Positions 9,879 to 18,451 are shown, counted from the first letter of the stretch. The stretch: DNA of 64,000 nt from Palsa-892 sp963751615 (GCA_963751615.1 CAVVVG010000005.1:372001-436000), one strand, 5' to 3'. Numbers and translations: made by a program. Notes: generated from the letters alone by a model not told the origin.

Positions 9879-10649
9879 TCATTCCGCTGTCCAACCGCCA
9901 TCGATGACGAGCGAGGTGCCTGTCATCAGCGACGAGGCGTCGGAGGCGAGGAAGACGATCGCCCCCATCAAATCCTCGACCCGACCAACGCGACCGAGGG
10001 CGATCTTGTTGATTACTGATGTCCTGAATGCCTCGTCCGCAAACATCGGGATCGTCATCGGGGTCTCGATGAAGGTTGGAGCAATCGAATTGACCCGGAT
10101 GTTATTGGGCGCAAGCTCGAGCGCCAAGGCCTTAGTGAAGCCTTCGACCGCATGCTTGGAGGCGGTATAGATCGTGCGCCGAGCCCAGCCGACATGGCCA
10201 AGCTGGGACGAGACGTTGATGATCGATCCAGGCCGCTTGGCCGCAATCAATCCTCTGGAGACGGCCTGCGCCACGAAGAACGCCGCCCTCACGTTGATGC
10301 CGAAAACGAGATCGTAATTCTCGACTGTGACCTCGACGAACGGCCCCGGGCGATTGGTTCCAGCATTGTTGAACAGAATGTCGAAGGGGGTCCGCACCGA
10401 AATCGCCGCTCGCATCGCATCGAGATCGGTGACGTCTAGAGGGAGCGCCTCCGCCTGTTGTCCGCGCGCGAGGATCGCCTTGGTCGCATTCTCGATCTCA
10501 TTGTGGGTGCGGGCGGCAAGCGTCACATGGGCGCCCGCTTCGGCCAGCGCTGCCGCTGCTGCCAGCCCGATCCCGCGCCCGGCGCCAGTCACTAGCGCGC
10601 GTTTGCCATCGAGCCGGAAGGAAGGAGTGACAGGGAGAATGGTTGTCAT
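9879..10649 (-). CDS. Short-chain dehydrogenase/reductase
   Basis: A 256-residue classical SDR. Nucleotide-binding motif VTGAGRGIGLAAA near residue 20, NNAGT at about 93, catalytic Ser in NVSSQLGH and the YTASK catalytic Tyr/Lys pair are intact. The segment after the first glycine motif carries AARTHNE, where an arginine suggests NADP(H) preference. The C-terminus ends DGGWTAE, as in gluconate 5-dehydrogenase and 3-oxoacyl reductase-like members. It follows the HisD-family gene by 77 bases on the same strand, so the two dehydrogenases may serve one polyol or sulfonated-diol oxidation route. Substrate is not determined by sequence. Confidence 0.85.
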   Translation of the reverse strand: MTTILPVTPSFRLDGKRALVTGAGRGIGLAAAAALAEAGAHVTLAARTHNEIENATKAILARGQQAEALPLDVTDLDAMRAAISVRTPFDILFNNAGTNRPGPFVEVTVENYDLVFGINVRAAFFVAQAVSRGLIAAKRPGSIINVSSQLGHVGWARRTIYTASKHAVEGFTKALALELAPNNIRVNSIAPTFIETPMTIPMFADEAFRTSVINKIALGRVGRVEDLMGAIVFLASDASSLMTGTSLVIDGGWTAE

Positions 10650-10726
10650 GGAGGCGCTGATTATGTCTCATCATGCTCGGCAAAAGGCCGAACATGTTTT
10701 GTATGAAACCGCGTTCTGTAAGCCAA

Positions 10727-12034
10727 TCATTCCGCCGCAGTTGCATAGGCAACGTTGCGGCCCCCGTAACGTCGCAGGCGCATATTAGCCTGCTCGGCGT
10801 GACCCAAAAAACCTTCAAGCACACAAAGTCGCGAGCAATATTCCCCGACCAGCGTCGAGGCCGCGTCGGTAAGCACCTTCTGATAGGTGCAGGTCTTGAG
10901 GAACTTGCCGACCCAAAGTCCACCAGTGTACCGCGCTGCCTTCCTGGTCGGCAGGGTATGGTTGGTGCCGATCACCTTGTCGCCATAGGCGACGTTGGTA
11001 CGCGAACCCAGAAAGAGCGAGCCATAATTGGTCATGTTGTTAAGAAAATGATCCGGATTGCGAGTCATCACCTGGACATGCTCGGAGGCAACGCGGTCGG
11101 CCTCGCGCACCATCTCGGCCTCGTCATCGCAGACAATGACCTCACCATAGTCCCTCCAAGCCTGGCCGGCGGCATCAGCAGTCGGCAGGATCGACAACAA
11201 ACGCTTGACCTCGGCAATCGTCTCGCGAGCAAGTTTTTCCGAATTAGTGATCAGGACTGCCGGCGAAGTCGGCCCGTGCTCGGCTTGACCCAAAAGATCG
11301 GTGGCGCAGATTTCGCCGTCGACACTGTCATCGGCAATGATTAACGTCTCAGTCGGCCCTGCAAGGAGATCTATACCGATGCGGCCGAACAACTGGCGTT
11401 TGGCTTCTGCCACGTAGGCATTGCCCGGGCCGACAATCATGTCGACGGCTGTGATGGTGTCGGTACCAAGCGCCATCGCGGCAACTGCCTGTACGCCGCC
11501 GAGCACGTAAATTTCATCGGCCCCGCCCAAATGCATGGCCGCGACAATAGCTGGATGGGGCCCGCCCTTGTACGGCGGCGCGCAGGCGATAATGCGTTTG
11601 ACCCCAGCGACACGCGCAGTGACGATCGACATATGTGCCGATGCTACCATCGGATAGCGCCCGCCCGGCACGTAACAGCCGATCGAATTTACCGGAATAT
11701 GCTTGTGGCCGAGGATAACGCCGGGCAGCGTCTCAACTTCGAGATCCCGCAGTGTCGCCCTCTGCTCTTCTGCAAACCTACGCACCTGCGCCTGGGCGAA
11801 CTTGATATCGTCGAGATCGCGCTTGTTGACCTGCGATATGGCGCGCGTGATCTCCGTTCCATTCAGCCGGAAATTCGCGGGTGACCAGTTATCGAATTTC
11901 TTCGACAGATCGCGCACAGCTTCGTCCTTCCGTGCCTCGATCTCCGCGAGGATCGCCTCGACTGTCTCGCGCACTTTAGTGTCGGCAATCTTAATCGCGC
12001 CAGCGTCAATTCCGCGCTTGAGATAGTGAGCCAT
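10727..12034 (-). CDS. HisD-family dehydrogenase, probably sulfopropanediol-type (HpsN-like)
   Basis: A 435-residue histidinol-dehydrogenase homologue. Visible family features: GCYVPGGRYPM, GVQAVAAMALGT, DMIVGPGNAYV, the catalytic AGPTE and AEHGPTSPA segments, and GTNHTLPT near the end. The closing region ARYTGGLWVGKFLKTCTYQ and the length resemble HpsN, the sulfopropanediol 3-dehydrogenase that oxidises a C3 sulfonate alcohol to the acid, more than true HisD, whose gene normally sits in a his operon. No other histidine genes are present and an SDR is co-directional 77 bases downstream, which fits a catabolic role. Assignment to HpsN rather than HisD is inference from memory of the family and should be held loosely. 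Confidence 0.7.
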   Translation of the reverse strand: MAHYLKRGIDAGAIKIADTKVRETVEAILAEIEARKDEAVRDLSKKFDNWSPANFRLNGTEITRAISQVNKRDLDDIKFAQAQVRRFAEEQRATLRDLEVETLPGVILGHKHIPVNSIGCYVPGGRYPMVASAHMSIVTARVAGVKRIIACAPPYKGGPHPAIVAAMHLGGADEIYVLGGVQAVAAMALGTDTITAVDMIVGPGNAYVAEAKRQLFGRIGIDLLAGPTETLIIADDSVDGEICATDLLGQAEHGPTSPAVLITNSEKLARETIAEVKRLLSILPTADAAGQAWRDYGEVIVCDDEAEMVREADRVASEHVQVMTRNPDHFLNNMTNYGSLFLGSRTNVAYGDKVIGTNHTLPTRKAARYTGGLWVGKFLKTCTYQKVLTDAASTLVGEYCSRLCVLEGFLGHAEQANMRLRRYGGRNVAYATAAE

Positions 12035-12542
12035 GCGGGTCTCCTATTTTGTTAATCTGATTATCCATGAAGCGGATCATGCAACAAATCTTCGCTTAAA
12101 TGCTTATTCCGGGCTCCAGATTACTCGATGCCCTGCCCCTACCAAAAATTAAATTCAACGGTATCATGCCTTAAATCCTGGCACCCGGGGCGAGCCACAT
12201 CTGTCGCTGCATGGCGGTCACTTCTTTCAGGAGGACTGCCCCGGAGAGTTCACCAATCTCATAGATACATTGGTCCGAAGCAATTGATGAACTGCACAGG
12301 TCGGCATCAGTGAATGAGTTTTAAGAAAAGGGTCACTACTGACACAAAGCGGACATGTTGTCCTTTGTATTTGATGCCCACTTTTGACTCTAGAGCGGAT
12401 TATCGCAAGCCGTCCGACGACGCATTCATAAGTCTGCCTTTAAAGGAACAGCTGACATAGCTCGCTGCGCATCGCCACTTCCGTTTTTGAACCCATGATG
12501 AATTAGTCGCCGATCGGTGAAACAAATAAGGGAGAAAGGAAC
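12035..12542. other. Gene-poor intergenic region with one hairpin repeat
   Basis: About 500 bases between two divergent genes. It holds the promoters of the HisD-like and AHSA1 genes and a degraded two-unit TGTCCGC repeat at 12341-12401 (ACAAAGCGGACATG and CTTTTGACTCTAGAGCGGATT). A short open frame at 12128-12313 has no ribosome binding site or coding character, and I see no gene remnant. Confidence 0.5.
12341..12401 (+). repeat. TGTCCGC hairpin repeat, degraded
   Basis: Right half of a first-type unit (GACACAAAGCGGACAT) and a third-type unit with the loop TTTTGACTCTAGAGCGG. Both arms have substitutions. Confidence 0.6.
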
Positions 12543-13046
12543 ATGACCGCAAATAATCAGGATTTCGTCATCTCGCGCCTATTTGATTCTCCGCGTGATC
12601 TCTTGTGGAAGGCATTCACCAATCCGGAGCACATGAAGCAGTGGTGGGGACCGAAAGGCTTCAAGGTGATCAAATCAAAAATGGATCTACGTCCCGGCGG
12701 GACTTATCACTACGGCATGAAGGCGCCCGATGGCACCATCATGTGGGGCAAGTTCGTCTATCGCGAAATCGTAGCGCCGGAAAAGGTGGTCTGTATTAAT
12801 TCATTTTCCGACGAAGCCGGCGGCATCTCGCGGCATCCGATGGTCCCGACCTGGCCGCTCGAAATGCTTTCTACATTCACGTTCGAGGAAGAACCAGGCG
12901 ACAAGACAAAACTCACGATCCGCTGGGCGCCCCACAGCGCGACGGAGGAAGAGCGCAAGACCTTCGGCTCCTCGCACGATGGCATGCGCCAAGGTTGGGG
13001 CGGAACGCTCGAACAGCTTACCGCTTATCTCGAGAAGATTCAGTAA
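12543..13046 (+). CDS. SRPBCC/AHSA1 domain protein
   Basis: A 167-residue START-like protein of the Aha1/CalC group. It shows the family opening VISRLFDSPRDLLWKAFTNPEH with QWWGPKGF, the central GGTYHYGMKAPDG, WGKFVYREI and the closing helix WGGTLEQLTAYLEKI. Such proteins bind hydrophobic ligands in a helix-grip fold; the physiological ligand is generally unknown. A GGGAGAAAGG ribosome binding site precedes the ATG. The next two genes encode VOC proteins in the same direction, a grouping often seen in soil bacteria, and the second gene overlaps this one if its TTG start is used. Cytoplasmic. Confidence 0.85.
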   Translation: MTANNQDFVISRLFDSPRDLLWKAFTNPEHMKQWWGPKGFKVIKSKMDLRPGGTYHYGMKAPDGTIMWGKFVYREIVAPEKVVCINSFSDEAGGISRHPMVPTWPLEMLSTFTFEEEPGDKTKLTIRWAPHSATEEERKTFGSSHDGMRQGWGGTLEQLTAYLEKIQ

Positions 13047-13537
13047 ACGGACGGGTAAACAATATTCAAAAGATCACACTATTCTTATTGTTCGACGGCA
13101 AGGCCGAAGAGGCCGCAAATTTTTATGTTTCCATTTTCAAGAACTCAAAAATTGGAAACATCATGCGTTACGGAGAGGCCGGACCCGGACCCAAGGAATC
13201 AGTCATGTCCGTGATATTTGAACTCGATGGACAAGAGTTCATCGCGTTGAACGGCGGATCGAGATTCAAGTTCTCACCGGCAATTTCCTTTTTCGTGGAC
13301 TGCAAGACGCAGAGTGAAATGGACGAGTTATGGGGAAAGCTCTCCGCCGGCGGCGAAATCCAGCAATGCGGCTGGCTCATGGATAAATATGGCGTGTCGT
13401 GGCAAATTGTTCCTACGGTCTTGGGTGAGATGCGACAAGATAAGAACGAAAAAAAATCAACCAGCGTTATGCAAGCGATGATGAAAATGAAGAAACTTGA
13501 AATCGATGACTTAAAGCGGGCTTACGCGCAGTCCTAA
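12995..13537 (+). CDS. VOC superfamily (PhnB-like) protein, unusual start
   Basis: A PhnB/3-demethylubiquinone methyltransferase-like VOC protein. The domain begins at NNIQKITLFLLFDGKAEEAANFY, continues with IFKNSKI, the substrate-lid GPKESVMSVIFELDGQEF, and ends GVSWQIVPTVLGEM. The natural start expected before NNIQK is missing: the codon there is GTA. The only in-frame start is TTG at 12995, which would place 26 extra residues inside the end of the AHSA1 gene. Either translation initiates at TTG, coupled to the upstream gene, or a start codon was lost by mutation. The rest of the frame is intact, with a lysine-rich C-terminal tail (MQAMMKMKKLEIDDL). Ligand unknown. Confidence 0.7.
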   Translation: MGRNARTAYRLSREDSVNGRVNNIQKITLFLLFDGKAEEAANFYVSIFKNSKIGNIMRYGEAGPGPKESVMSVIFELDGQEFIALNGGSRFKFSPAISFFVDCKTQSEMDELWGKLSAGGEIQQCGWLMDKYGVSWQIVPTVLGEMRQDKNEKKSTSVMQAMMKMKKLEIDDLKRAYAQS

Positions 13538-13573
13538 TCGCATTGACCTTTCAACAAGTTTAAGGAGATAGAG

Positions 13574-13975
13574 ATGCAATCGAACCCATATTTGTTTTTT
13601 AGCGGCAACTGCGAAGAGGCGTTCAAGTTTTATGAGAAAACTCTTGGCGGCAAGATCGAGGCGATGATGCCGCACGCTGGTACTCCCGCCGAGGAACATG
13701 TACCGGCGGAATGGCGTAATAAAATTATTCACGCGCGTCTGAGCCTCGGTGAACAACTATTGATGGCCTCCGACGCACCTCCAGGCCGCTTTCATAAGCC
13801 GCAGGGCTTTTGCGTGAATCTTGGAGTAAAAGACCCCGCCGAGGCAGAACGCATCTTTAATGCATTTGCCAAAGGCGGCTCGGTGACGATGCCACTAGAG
13901 AAAACCTTCTGGGCCCGAAAGTTTGGCATGCTTGTCGACCGATTCGGAATTCCTTGGATGATCAACTGCGAGTAA
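13574..13975 (+). CDS. VOC superfamily (PhnB-like) protein
   Basis: A 133-residue VOC-fold protein with the PhnB-like opening NPYLFFSGNCEEAFKFYEKTLGG and closing KTFWARKFGMLVDRFGIPWMINCE. The family makes paired beta-alpha-beta-beta-beta modules, often with a metal site; a full His/Glu metal set is not obvious here, as in many PhnB-like members. AAGGAGATAGAG precedes the ATG, a strong ribosome binding site. It is the third gene of the AHSA1-VOC-VOC unit, 36 bases after the second. Cytoplasmic, function unknown. Confidence 0.85.
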   Translation: MQSNPYLFFSGNCEEAFKFYEKTLGGKIEAMMPHAGTPAEEHVPAEWRNKIIHARLSLGEQLLMASDAPPGRFHKPQGFCVNLGVKDPAEAERIFNAFAKGGSVTMPLEKTFWARKFGMLVDRFGIPWMINCE

Positions 13976-14041
13976 GTGTCCAATGCCAACAACCATTAGT
14001 CCCAAATTGGACATCCGTGATGCAGCCAGTATGAAGACGAG

Positions 14042-15400
14042 CTAGTTTGCCAAAAACAATCTGATCTCTTCAAAAAAGCGATCGGTGGCCTGATCCTGCT
14101 CCAATAGGATGTGATTATTGCCCTGAAGCGCTATGAACTTGGCACCGGGAATTCCTGTCGCCAGCTGACGTCCCACTTCCATCGGAACCTGAGCATCGCC
14201 GCGCGCGTGCATCACCAGAGTTGGCACCTTTACTTGGGATAGCAGTCCGGTCACGTCAAATTCAGCGGTTGTCTCGAAATAGCGGGCGGCACATTCCGCC
14301 GAAGTAGTTCGTCGCTGCAAATCGTTGAATGTATCGGCCTGTTCCTTGGTTGCATCCGGCATCAATGATGCCGCGAATAACTGACGAATAGTCGGATTAT
14401 TTGCGCCCCATTCCAATCGCATCAAGGTCGCGAGCGCCTTTCGCTTCGCCGCCTCCTGTGGCGAGCGCTTACTGGCGCCAAGCGCAAAGCCTCCGAGCAA
14501 TATTAAGCTGGAAACCTGCTCGGGATGCCGCACAGCATAAGCAATCGAGATCGCACAACCCTGCGAGATCCCAAATAAAGGGAATTGCTTGAGACCTGCC
14601 GCCTTGATCACTGTCTCAAGGTCGCTAACCCAGGCTTCAAAAGAAATTTCTGCAACGTCCCAGTCGGATAAGCCGTTGCCGCGGGCATCATAGCGGATCA
14701 GCGTGTGATCCTTCGATAGCCTAGCTAGAAAATGATGCCAAATTGGGCCTTGCCAGTCGTATTCCAGATGGTTCAGCCAGTTCGCGGTCTTCACCAGCGG
14801 CGGACCTTGGCCACTGATCGCATACGCAAGCCGGACGCCATCGGGCGCTCGGCAATAATGGATTTCTTGTCGCTCATTGATCGCAGCAAGGCCATCGCCC
14901 TTGATGGCAAATGCATCGACTGGCTCGGAAATGTTCTTTAAGTGCTGCGGACCAAGTCTGTGATAGCCAAGCGCGAGCTTCTTGTGAACCTGATCATAGG
15001 CCTGCCGCGAGATGCAAATGCCGCCAGGCTCGGCAATCCCTTCCAGGCGTGCCGCGATATTGACGCCATCGCCATAGAGGTCGTCGCCCTCCGCGATGAC
15101 GTCGCCGAGGTGCACGCCAATGCGGAAGATCATGGGGCGCTTGTTCGCGGCATTGCGCGCGGCCATCTCACGCTGAAACTCGGCGGCACAATCGACCGCC
15201 TCCACAACGCTTGAGAATTCTGCGAGCAGTCCGTCGCCCATCAGTTTGATGATGCGGCCGTGATGTCTTGCGATCGCAGGATCGACGGATTCGGAGCGGC
15301 AACGTTGCAATGCGGCAAGAGTACCTGCCTCGTCTTCGCTCATCATCCGGCTATAGCCGGCGACGTCGGCGGCCAGGATCGCGGCTAGTCGGCGGTCCAC
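14042..15400 (-). CDS. Class III cyclase fused to alpha/beta hydrolase
   Basis: A 452-residue two-domain protein. Residues 1-170 form a class III adenylate/guanylate cyclase: AAILAADVAGYSRMMSEDEA with the first metal Asp, HHGRIIKLMGDGLLAEF with the second, and DLYGDGVNIAARLEGIAEPGG. Residues 185-452 form an alpha/beta hydrolase: the oxyanion region GQGPPLV, nucleophile elbow GISQGCA, catalytic Asp in HARGDAQVP and His in GNNHILLEQ. The cyclase-hydrolase pairing is known in Bradyrhizobium relatives and mycobacteria, but its biological purpose is unclear; the hydrolase may be a sensor of a small molecule or an esterase controlled by cNMP. Both active sites look complete. It is a single gene, not part of an operon. 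Confidence 0.85.
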   Translation of the reverse strand: MDRRLAAILAADVAGYSRMMSEDEAGTLAALQRCRSESVDPAIARHHGRIIKLMGDGLLAEFSSVVEAVDCAAEFQREMAARNAANKRPMIFRIGVHLGDVIAEGDDLYGDGVNIAARLEGIAEPGGICISRQAYDQVHKKLALGYHRLGPQHLKNISEPVDAFAIKGDGLAAINERQEIHYCRAPDGVRLAYAISGQGPPLVKTANWLNHLEYDWQGPIWHHFLARLSKDHTLIRYDARGNGLSDWDVAEISFEAWVSDLETVIKAAGLKQFPLFGISQGCAISIAYAVRHPEQVSSLILLGGFALGASKRSPQEAAKRKALATLMRLEWGANNPTIRQLFAASLMPDATKEQADTFNDLQRRTTSAECAARYFETTAEFDVTGLLSQVKVPTLVMHARGDAQVPMEVGRQLATGIPGAKFIALQGNNHILLEQDQATDRFFEEIRLFLAN

Positions 15401-15522
15401 AAACTTTCTCCCTGCAACTCGGCCGCGCCCCTATCTTCCACGGCCCCGCCACTCAGTTTATTGTGCAGTATATTAAGTACCATGTTTATCGTCACTCGCT
15501 AGTAGCCAGCGAGACATTGGCA

Positions 15523-15550
15523 CTATCCGCTTTTAACTCTAAAGCGGACT
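15523..15550 (+). repeat. TGTCCGC hairpin repeat, single unit
   Basis: One unit with loop TTTTAACTCTAAAGCGGAC between the cyclase-hydrolase promoter and the next convergent gene. Confidence 0.6.
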
Positions 15551-15593
15551 CTGCCAAACCGTTCGACGGCGTCCGCCTAACAATCACAAGTCT

Positions 15594-16649
15594 CTATCGG
15601 AGTTGCTGATATTCGAGTGCGCCGCGAGTCGCCGCCGGTGCCGAACCAGGGGCCACGACTACTGGCGATCCCTTTGGGACATACGGCGTAGAAACACTCG
15701 ATCCTGGTTCCTTCGCGGCAGCCGGCGGGCTCGCGGAGGGAATAACAGGCGATAAATTGTTGCTCGAGGATGATGCGTTAGTCGCGGAGGATTCGCTAGC
15801 AGTGGGCTTTATGTGAGACGCGGGCTGCTTGTTGGTCGAAAGGCCCGTCTCCATCGTCGCAGACGCCCCGGTAATCGGCTCAGGTTTGCCCGCGACTGCA
15901 TCCTGATGAGCAGATACTGGTTTCGCCGTCGTTGAGTTTTTTTTCGGTTTCGCTCCGGCCGGAGTGTTCGCCCGCATTTCACCGGCACCTAATTTCGAAA
16001 CGGCCAATGCCTTGTTCACAACCATCGCATGCAGGCGGGGCATTTTGTCGATGTTGGTATGCCCAATCTCTTCATAGCGGCTCACGTCGATATTCTGCAG
16101 CTCACCGCGAAACCCGGTACCGCGCGTCATATAGGCATAATCGCGTTGCGTAATGTTCATCACGCGCTGAACATTGGAGCTCGCCGCGAACGTTTTGGTC
16201 GCGTCGAAAGGAACGATAAGCGTGACCGGAACACCCTTAGTTCCGAGATATTCACCCGCCATCATGACCACATCCGCGCCAAGTGAATGGCCGATAAGGA
16301 TGATCGCGCCGCGGTCGCCCGCGTGATATCGCGCCGCTATTTGGTTCGAGACTGCTTCCCACGTGCCATACTCGTGAACACTCGAGGGAACGCCAGAATG
16401 CTGGAGCTTTTCCGCAAGGTCGTCCATTCCGAGCGAGAAAATGTTCATCAACCCACGAAACAAATAGGCATGCGCGACATTTGATGCCTTGGGCTTCTCG
16501 TCAGCCGGGCGCGTCGATGCAGAAATAGCCGCTGGTTTATCCGGCGCAGTTGTCTGGCTGATGGCAGGAATGCAGCCGCCGAAAAAAAGTGCGACGGTCG
16601 CGCTCACGATGATATTGAACCGGGATATTTGCATCGACTGCCCGCTCAT
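15594..16649 (-). CDS. Lipase/thioesterase-like exported protein with GHSLG motif
   Basis: A 351-residue exported protein. The N-terminus has a hydrophobic segment ending FFGGC, which could be a lipobox, so it may be an outer- or inner-membrane lipoprotein; the residues after it are proline and alanine rich. An alpha/beta-hydrolase-like core at residues 60-220 contains the elbow ILIGHSLGADVVM, with a candidate Asp in VPFDATKTF and His in EEIGHTNIDKMPRLHAMV. The last 120 residues are a low-complexity Ser/Pro/Ala/Lys tail (TTAKPVSAHQD, ASSSSNN, PPAAAKEP), presumably a flexible linker or wall-spanning stalk. Substrate unknown. The start could be the second ATG (MQISRF) four or five residues in. 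Confidence 0.7.
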   Translation of the reverse strand: MSGQSMQISRFNIIVSATVALFFGGCIPAISQTTAPDKPAAISASTRPADEKPKASNVAHAYLFRGLMNIFSLGMDDLAEKLQHSGVPSSVHEYGTWEAVSNQIAARYHAGDRGAIILIGHSLGADVVMMAGEYLGTKGVPVTLIVPFDATKTFAASSNVQRVMNITQRDYAYMTRGTGFRGELQNIDVSRYEEIGHTNIDKMPRLHAMVVNKALAVSKLGAGEMRANTPAGAKPKKNSTTAKPVSAHQDAVAGKPEPITGASATMETGLSTNKQPASHIKPTASESSATNASSSSNNLSPVIPSASPPAAAKEPGSSVSTPYVPKGSPVVVAPGSAPAATRGALEYQQLR

Positions 16650-16681
16650 TTATCTCATCCAGGACGTCAAATCGTAAGATA

Positions 16682-16861
16682 CTAAATTCCCATCGTGAAG
16701 TCTTCGGGGACGAGATGTGGGGTAACATTCACCTCCTGGAGAAATTCCGATTCAATTGCAGTGGTATCGTCCAACGAGTAGCGGACTGGCTCTCCGCCAG
16801 CCGCTTCGTAACTAACTTTCTCTCGCGCGATGTGAAGAAGGTGGCGCTCACGGATCATCAC
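16682..16861 (-). CDS. Uncertain short open reading frame
   Basis: An open frame of about 58 residues directly downstream of the small lipoprotein gene, beginning with GTG-ATG (VMIRERHLLHIAREK) and ending in NVTPHLVPEDFTMGI. The composition is protein-like, without repeats or odd residue runs, but there is no recognised motif, no good ribosome binding site and the same stretch is open on the other strand. The frame continues upstream through the lipoprotein gene region in another phase. It may be the tail of a decayed gene. I keep it with low confidence. Confidence 0.3.
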   Translation of the reverse strand: MMIRERHLLHIAREKVSYEAAGGEPVRYSLDDTTAIESEFLQEVNVTPHLVPEDFTMGI

Positions 16862-16917
16862 ATCGAGATGCCCGTGAAGAACTTCTTTCGCCGCCAGCCA
16901 CTCTATTGCTTGGTGCG

Positions 16918-17025
16918 TCAACCTTTGGCGACGACCGGCGCTTTGCCGACGGGCGCTTTCCCGGCGCAGCCAGCAGCGCTTAGCAGAGCGAGAATCGCAG
17001 TGGTCGCGATTAGAAACTTCTTCAT
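16918..17025 (-). CDS. Tiny lipoprotein (35 residues)
   Basis: A 35-residue peptide starting MKKFLIATTAILALL and followed by the lipobox SAAGC, so signal peptidase II would cleave before Cys20 and the mature lipopeptide would be only about 16 residues, with the repeated motif GKAPV (twice) and a final VVAKG. The start ATG at 17025 has AGAGGGGC upstream. Very short lipoproteins with a GKAPVV-type tail occur in rhizobia and are often misannotated as transporter parts. Entericidin-like roles are possible but not shown. It is too short for a standard gene finder. The frame, signal and lipobox are seen directly; a role is not assigned. Confidence 0.65.
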   Translation of the reverse strand: MKKFLIATTAILALLSAAGCAGKAPVGKAPVVAKG

Positions 17026-17326
17026 GGAAAAGCCCCTCTAGTGTGTAGTGCACAAAGAAAAGGTCGCGCAATCTTTCAGGGAAAAACTACTTCAATGGGC
17101 CCCGGTTAACTATGAAAATAACGTTATCTTATTAGATTCTGACCGAGTGTGACATCAAAGCAACAGTCTAAACCTCTGTATTTATGGTTGGAAATGACAG
17201 GTGTCAGAATTTTGCACTCTGAATAAACGGACACTGCCAAAATGTCCTTCGACCGCGCGCTGGAGTCTGTTTATCGCGAACAAGCAGCCATATGCTGCAA
17301 TTCATGTCTTCCGACTGAACTCAATC

Positions 17327-17494
17327 TTATTTGTGAATGAGTGGCGGACCGGGCGTCGGAGTTGGCGCGGCCGGTGAGATCGCAAACGTGAGCCACACGT
17401 TCCACCCGTCAGCCCGGTTCTGAGCGTCGAATTCCTTGTAGCACTTCAGGCCCAAGAATCCTTGGTATTGCCCAAGAGGAACGTCCGACGACAA
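17327..17494 (-). CDS. Possible C-terminal remnant of an exported protein
   Basis: A frame of about 55 residues opening after a stop at 17504, with TTG 17494 as the only possible start. It reads like real protein (QYQGFLGLKCYKEFDAQNRADGWNVW, partly quoted as LGLKCYKEFDAQNRADGW) and ends in a proline-rich tail (PAAPTPTPGPP). There is no signal peptide or ribosome binding site, so I take it as a gene end whose front has been lost. The surrounding stretch 17026-17596 otherwise holds the promoter of the small lipoprotein and a half hairpin unit near 17224 (ATAAACGGACACTGCC). Confidence 0.35.
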   Translation of the reverse strand: MSSDVPLGQYQGFLGLKCYKEFDAQNRADGWNVWLTFAISPAAPTPTPGPPLIHK

Positions 17495-17596
17495 GTTTTG
17501 TGTTGGCGATGCTCAAATCAACCAAAAAATGTTTCGTTTGAGACATCACAAATCAGAGAACGTCACAATCGGGGTCAACAGAAGTGGCCAAACGGT

Positions 17597-17890
17597 CTAG
17601 CGGATGATTTGATTGATCGCCTTTGGTAAGGGGTCGGACATGTGCTCCTTGCAGTACGCCACAACCCTTGCAGAATTTCTTTGCATACGGTCGTAGTCCA
17701 AGACGTTGCTGTTGTTGGCCGCATTGTAATAACCGCTCATCCAAAAGCGGATGAAATCCTGGTTCTCCGGACTGTATCCCAGCCAATCTCGACAAGTGAT
17801 CTCATTCATATCTAGACGGATCTGAGCCGCACTTGGCAGCGAACCGGCTACCAGCAACGTCGCTGCTATGAAAAGAACATTCCATCTCAT
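17597..17890 (-). CDS. HdeA/HdeB-like periplasmic protein
   Basis: A 97-residue exported protein, start at ATG 17890 (MRWNVLFIAATLLVAGSLPSAAQ signal in the first 23 residues). The mature part has the HdeA-like features: a first Cys in EITCRDWLGYSPE, the phrase FIRFWMSGYYNA, and a second Cys in VVAYCKEHMSDPL, forming the single disulfide of the family. HdeA and HdeB are acid-activated holdase chaperones in enteric bacteria; rhizobial homologues are common and less studied. It is the second gene of a tandem pair, 25 bases after its paralogue, so the two are probably one transcript and may form a heterodimer. Family call is by pattern. Confidence 0.75.
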   Translation of the reverse strand: MRWNVLFIAATLLVAGSLPSAAQIRLDMNEITCRDWLGYSPENQDFIRFWMSGYYNAANNSNVLDYDRMQRNSARVVAYCKEHMSDPLPKAINQIIR

Positions 17891-17915
17891 GGTTATTCCC
17901 CGTTGCTTCAGTATT

Positions 17916-18212
17916 TCACTGCGGGCCAATCGCGTTCTGCAGCCCATTCATTACGCTTTCTTGCGGATGCCATTGGCACCACGCTTGCAGGTTCGCGATA
18001 TTTTTCTGGTGCAAAAGGATATCCACAAATGTCCGGCGAGTCTGATAGCTAAACCAGCCGCTCATCCACGAAGAGAAGTGACGAGAATTTTCCGGCGACA
18101 TCGCTAGATATTGGCCGCATGTAATTGCGTTCATGTCGATAATAAGCTGTGCGTTTGCAACCGCCGGAAGAAGCGAGATTGCAAGCGCTGTACTAATCAA
18201 TCGAAGTCTCAT
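17916..18212 (-). CDS. HdeA/HdeB-like periplasmic protein (paralogue)
   Basis: A 98-residue exported protein with signal peptide MRLRLISTALAISLLPAVANA and the same plan as its downstream neighbour: IDMNAITCGQYLAMSPE, SSWMSGWFSYQT, and the second cysteine in LQAWCQWHPQESVMNGL. The two share the D-M-N-x-I-T-C motif and the W-M-S-G motif, so they arose by tandem duplication. AAAAGGACGAGC upstream of the ATG is a fair ribosome binding site. Predicted to be a small periplasmic chaperone; acid protection is known for the enteric proteins only. Confidence 0.75.
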   Translation of the reverse strand: MRLRLISTALAISLLPAVANAQLIIDMNAITCGQYLAMSPENSRHFSSWMSGWFSYQTRRTFVDILLHQKNIANLQAWCQWHPQESVMNGLQNAIGPQ

Positions 18213-18451
18213 TTTGCTCGTCCTTTTAGATGCTGCACCAAGGCTTTAGGGCTTTCGGACACTCGCATAGGAGGCGACCCGATCTTGCACGCATTGACGT
18301 AGGTCAAATCCCGGTCGCGCCCGCCATCATACGATCACACAAAGGCATTGCAAGCTGCGCGCTTAACTTCGGCAGAGTTATTGTGATACGCCTTCGACGA
18401 CAATAATTCGTAATTCCGCATACTTGTCACGCCCCCATGCCGTGGAAGTCC

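Noticed and set aside
10727..12034. Histidine biosynthesis hisD
   Set aside because: No his genes are near, and the C-terminal wording and SDR neighbour fit the sulfopropanediol-type branch better; true HisD is normally in a conserved operon.
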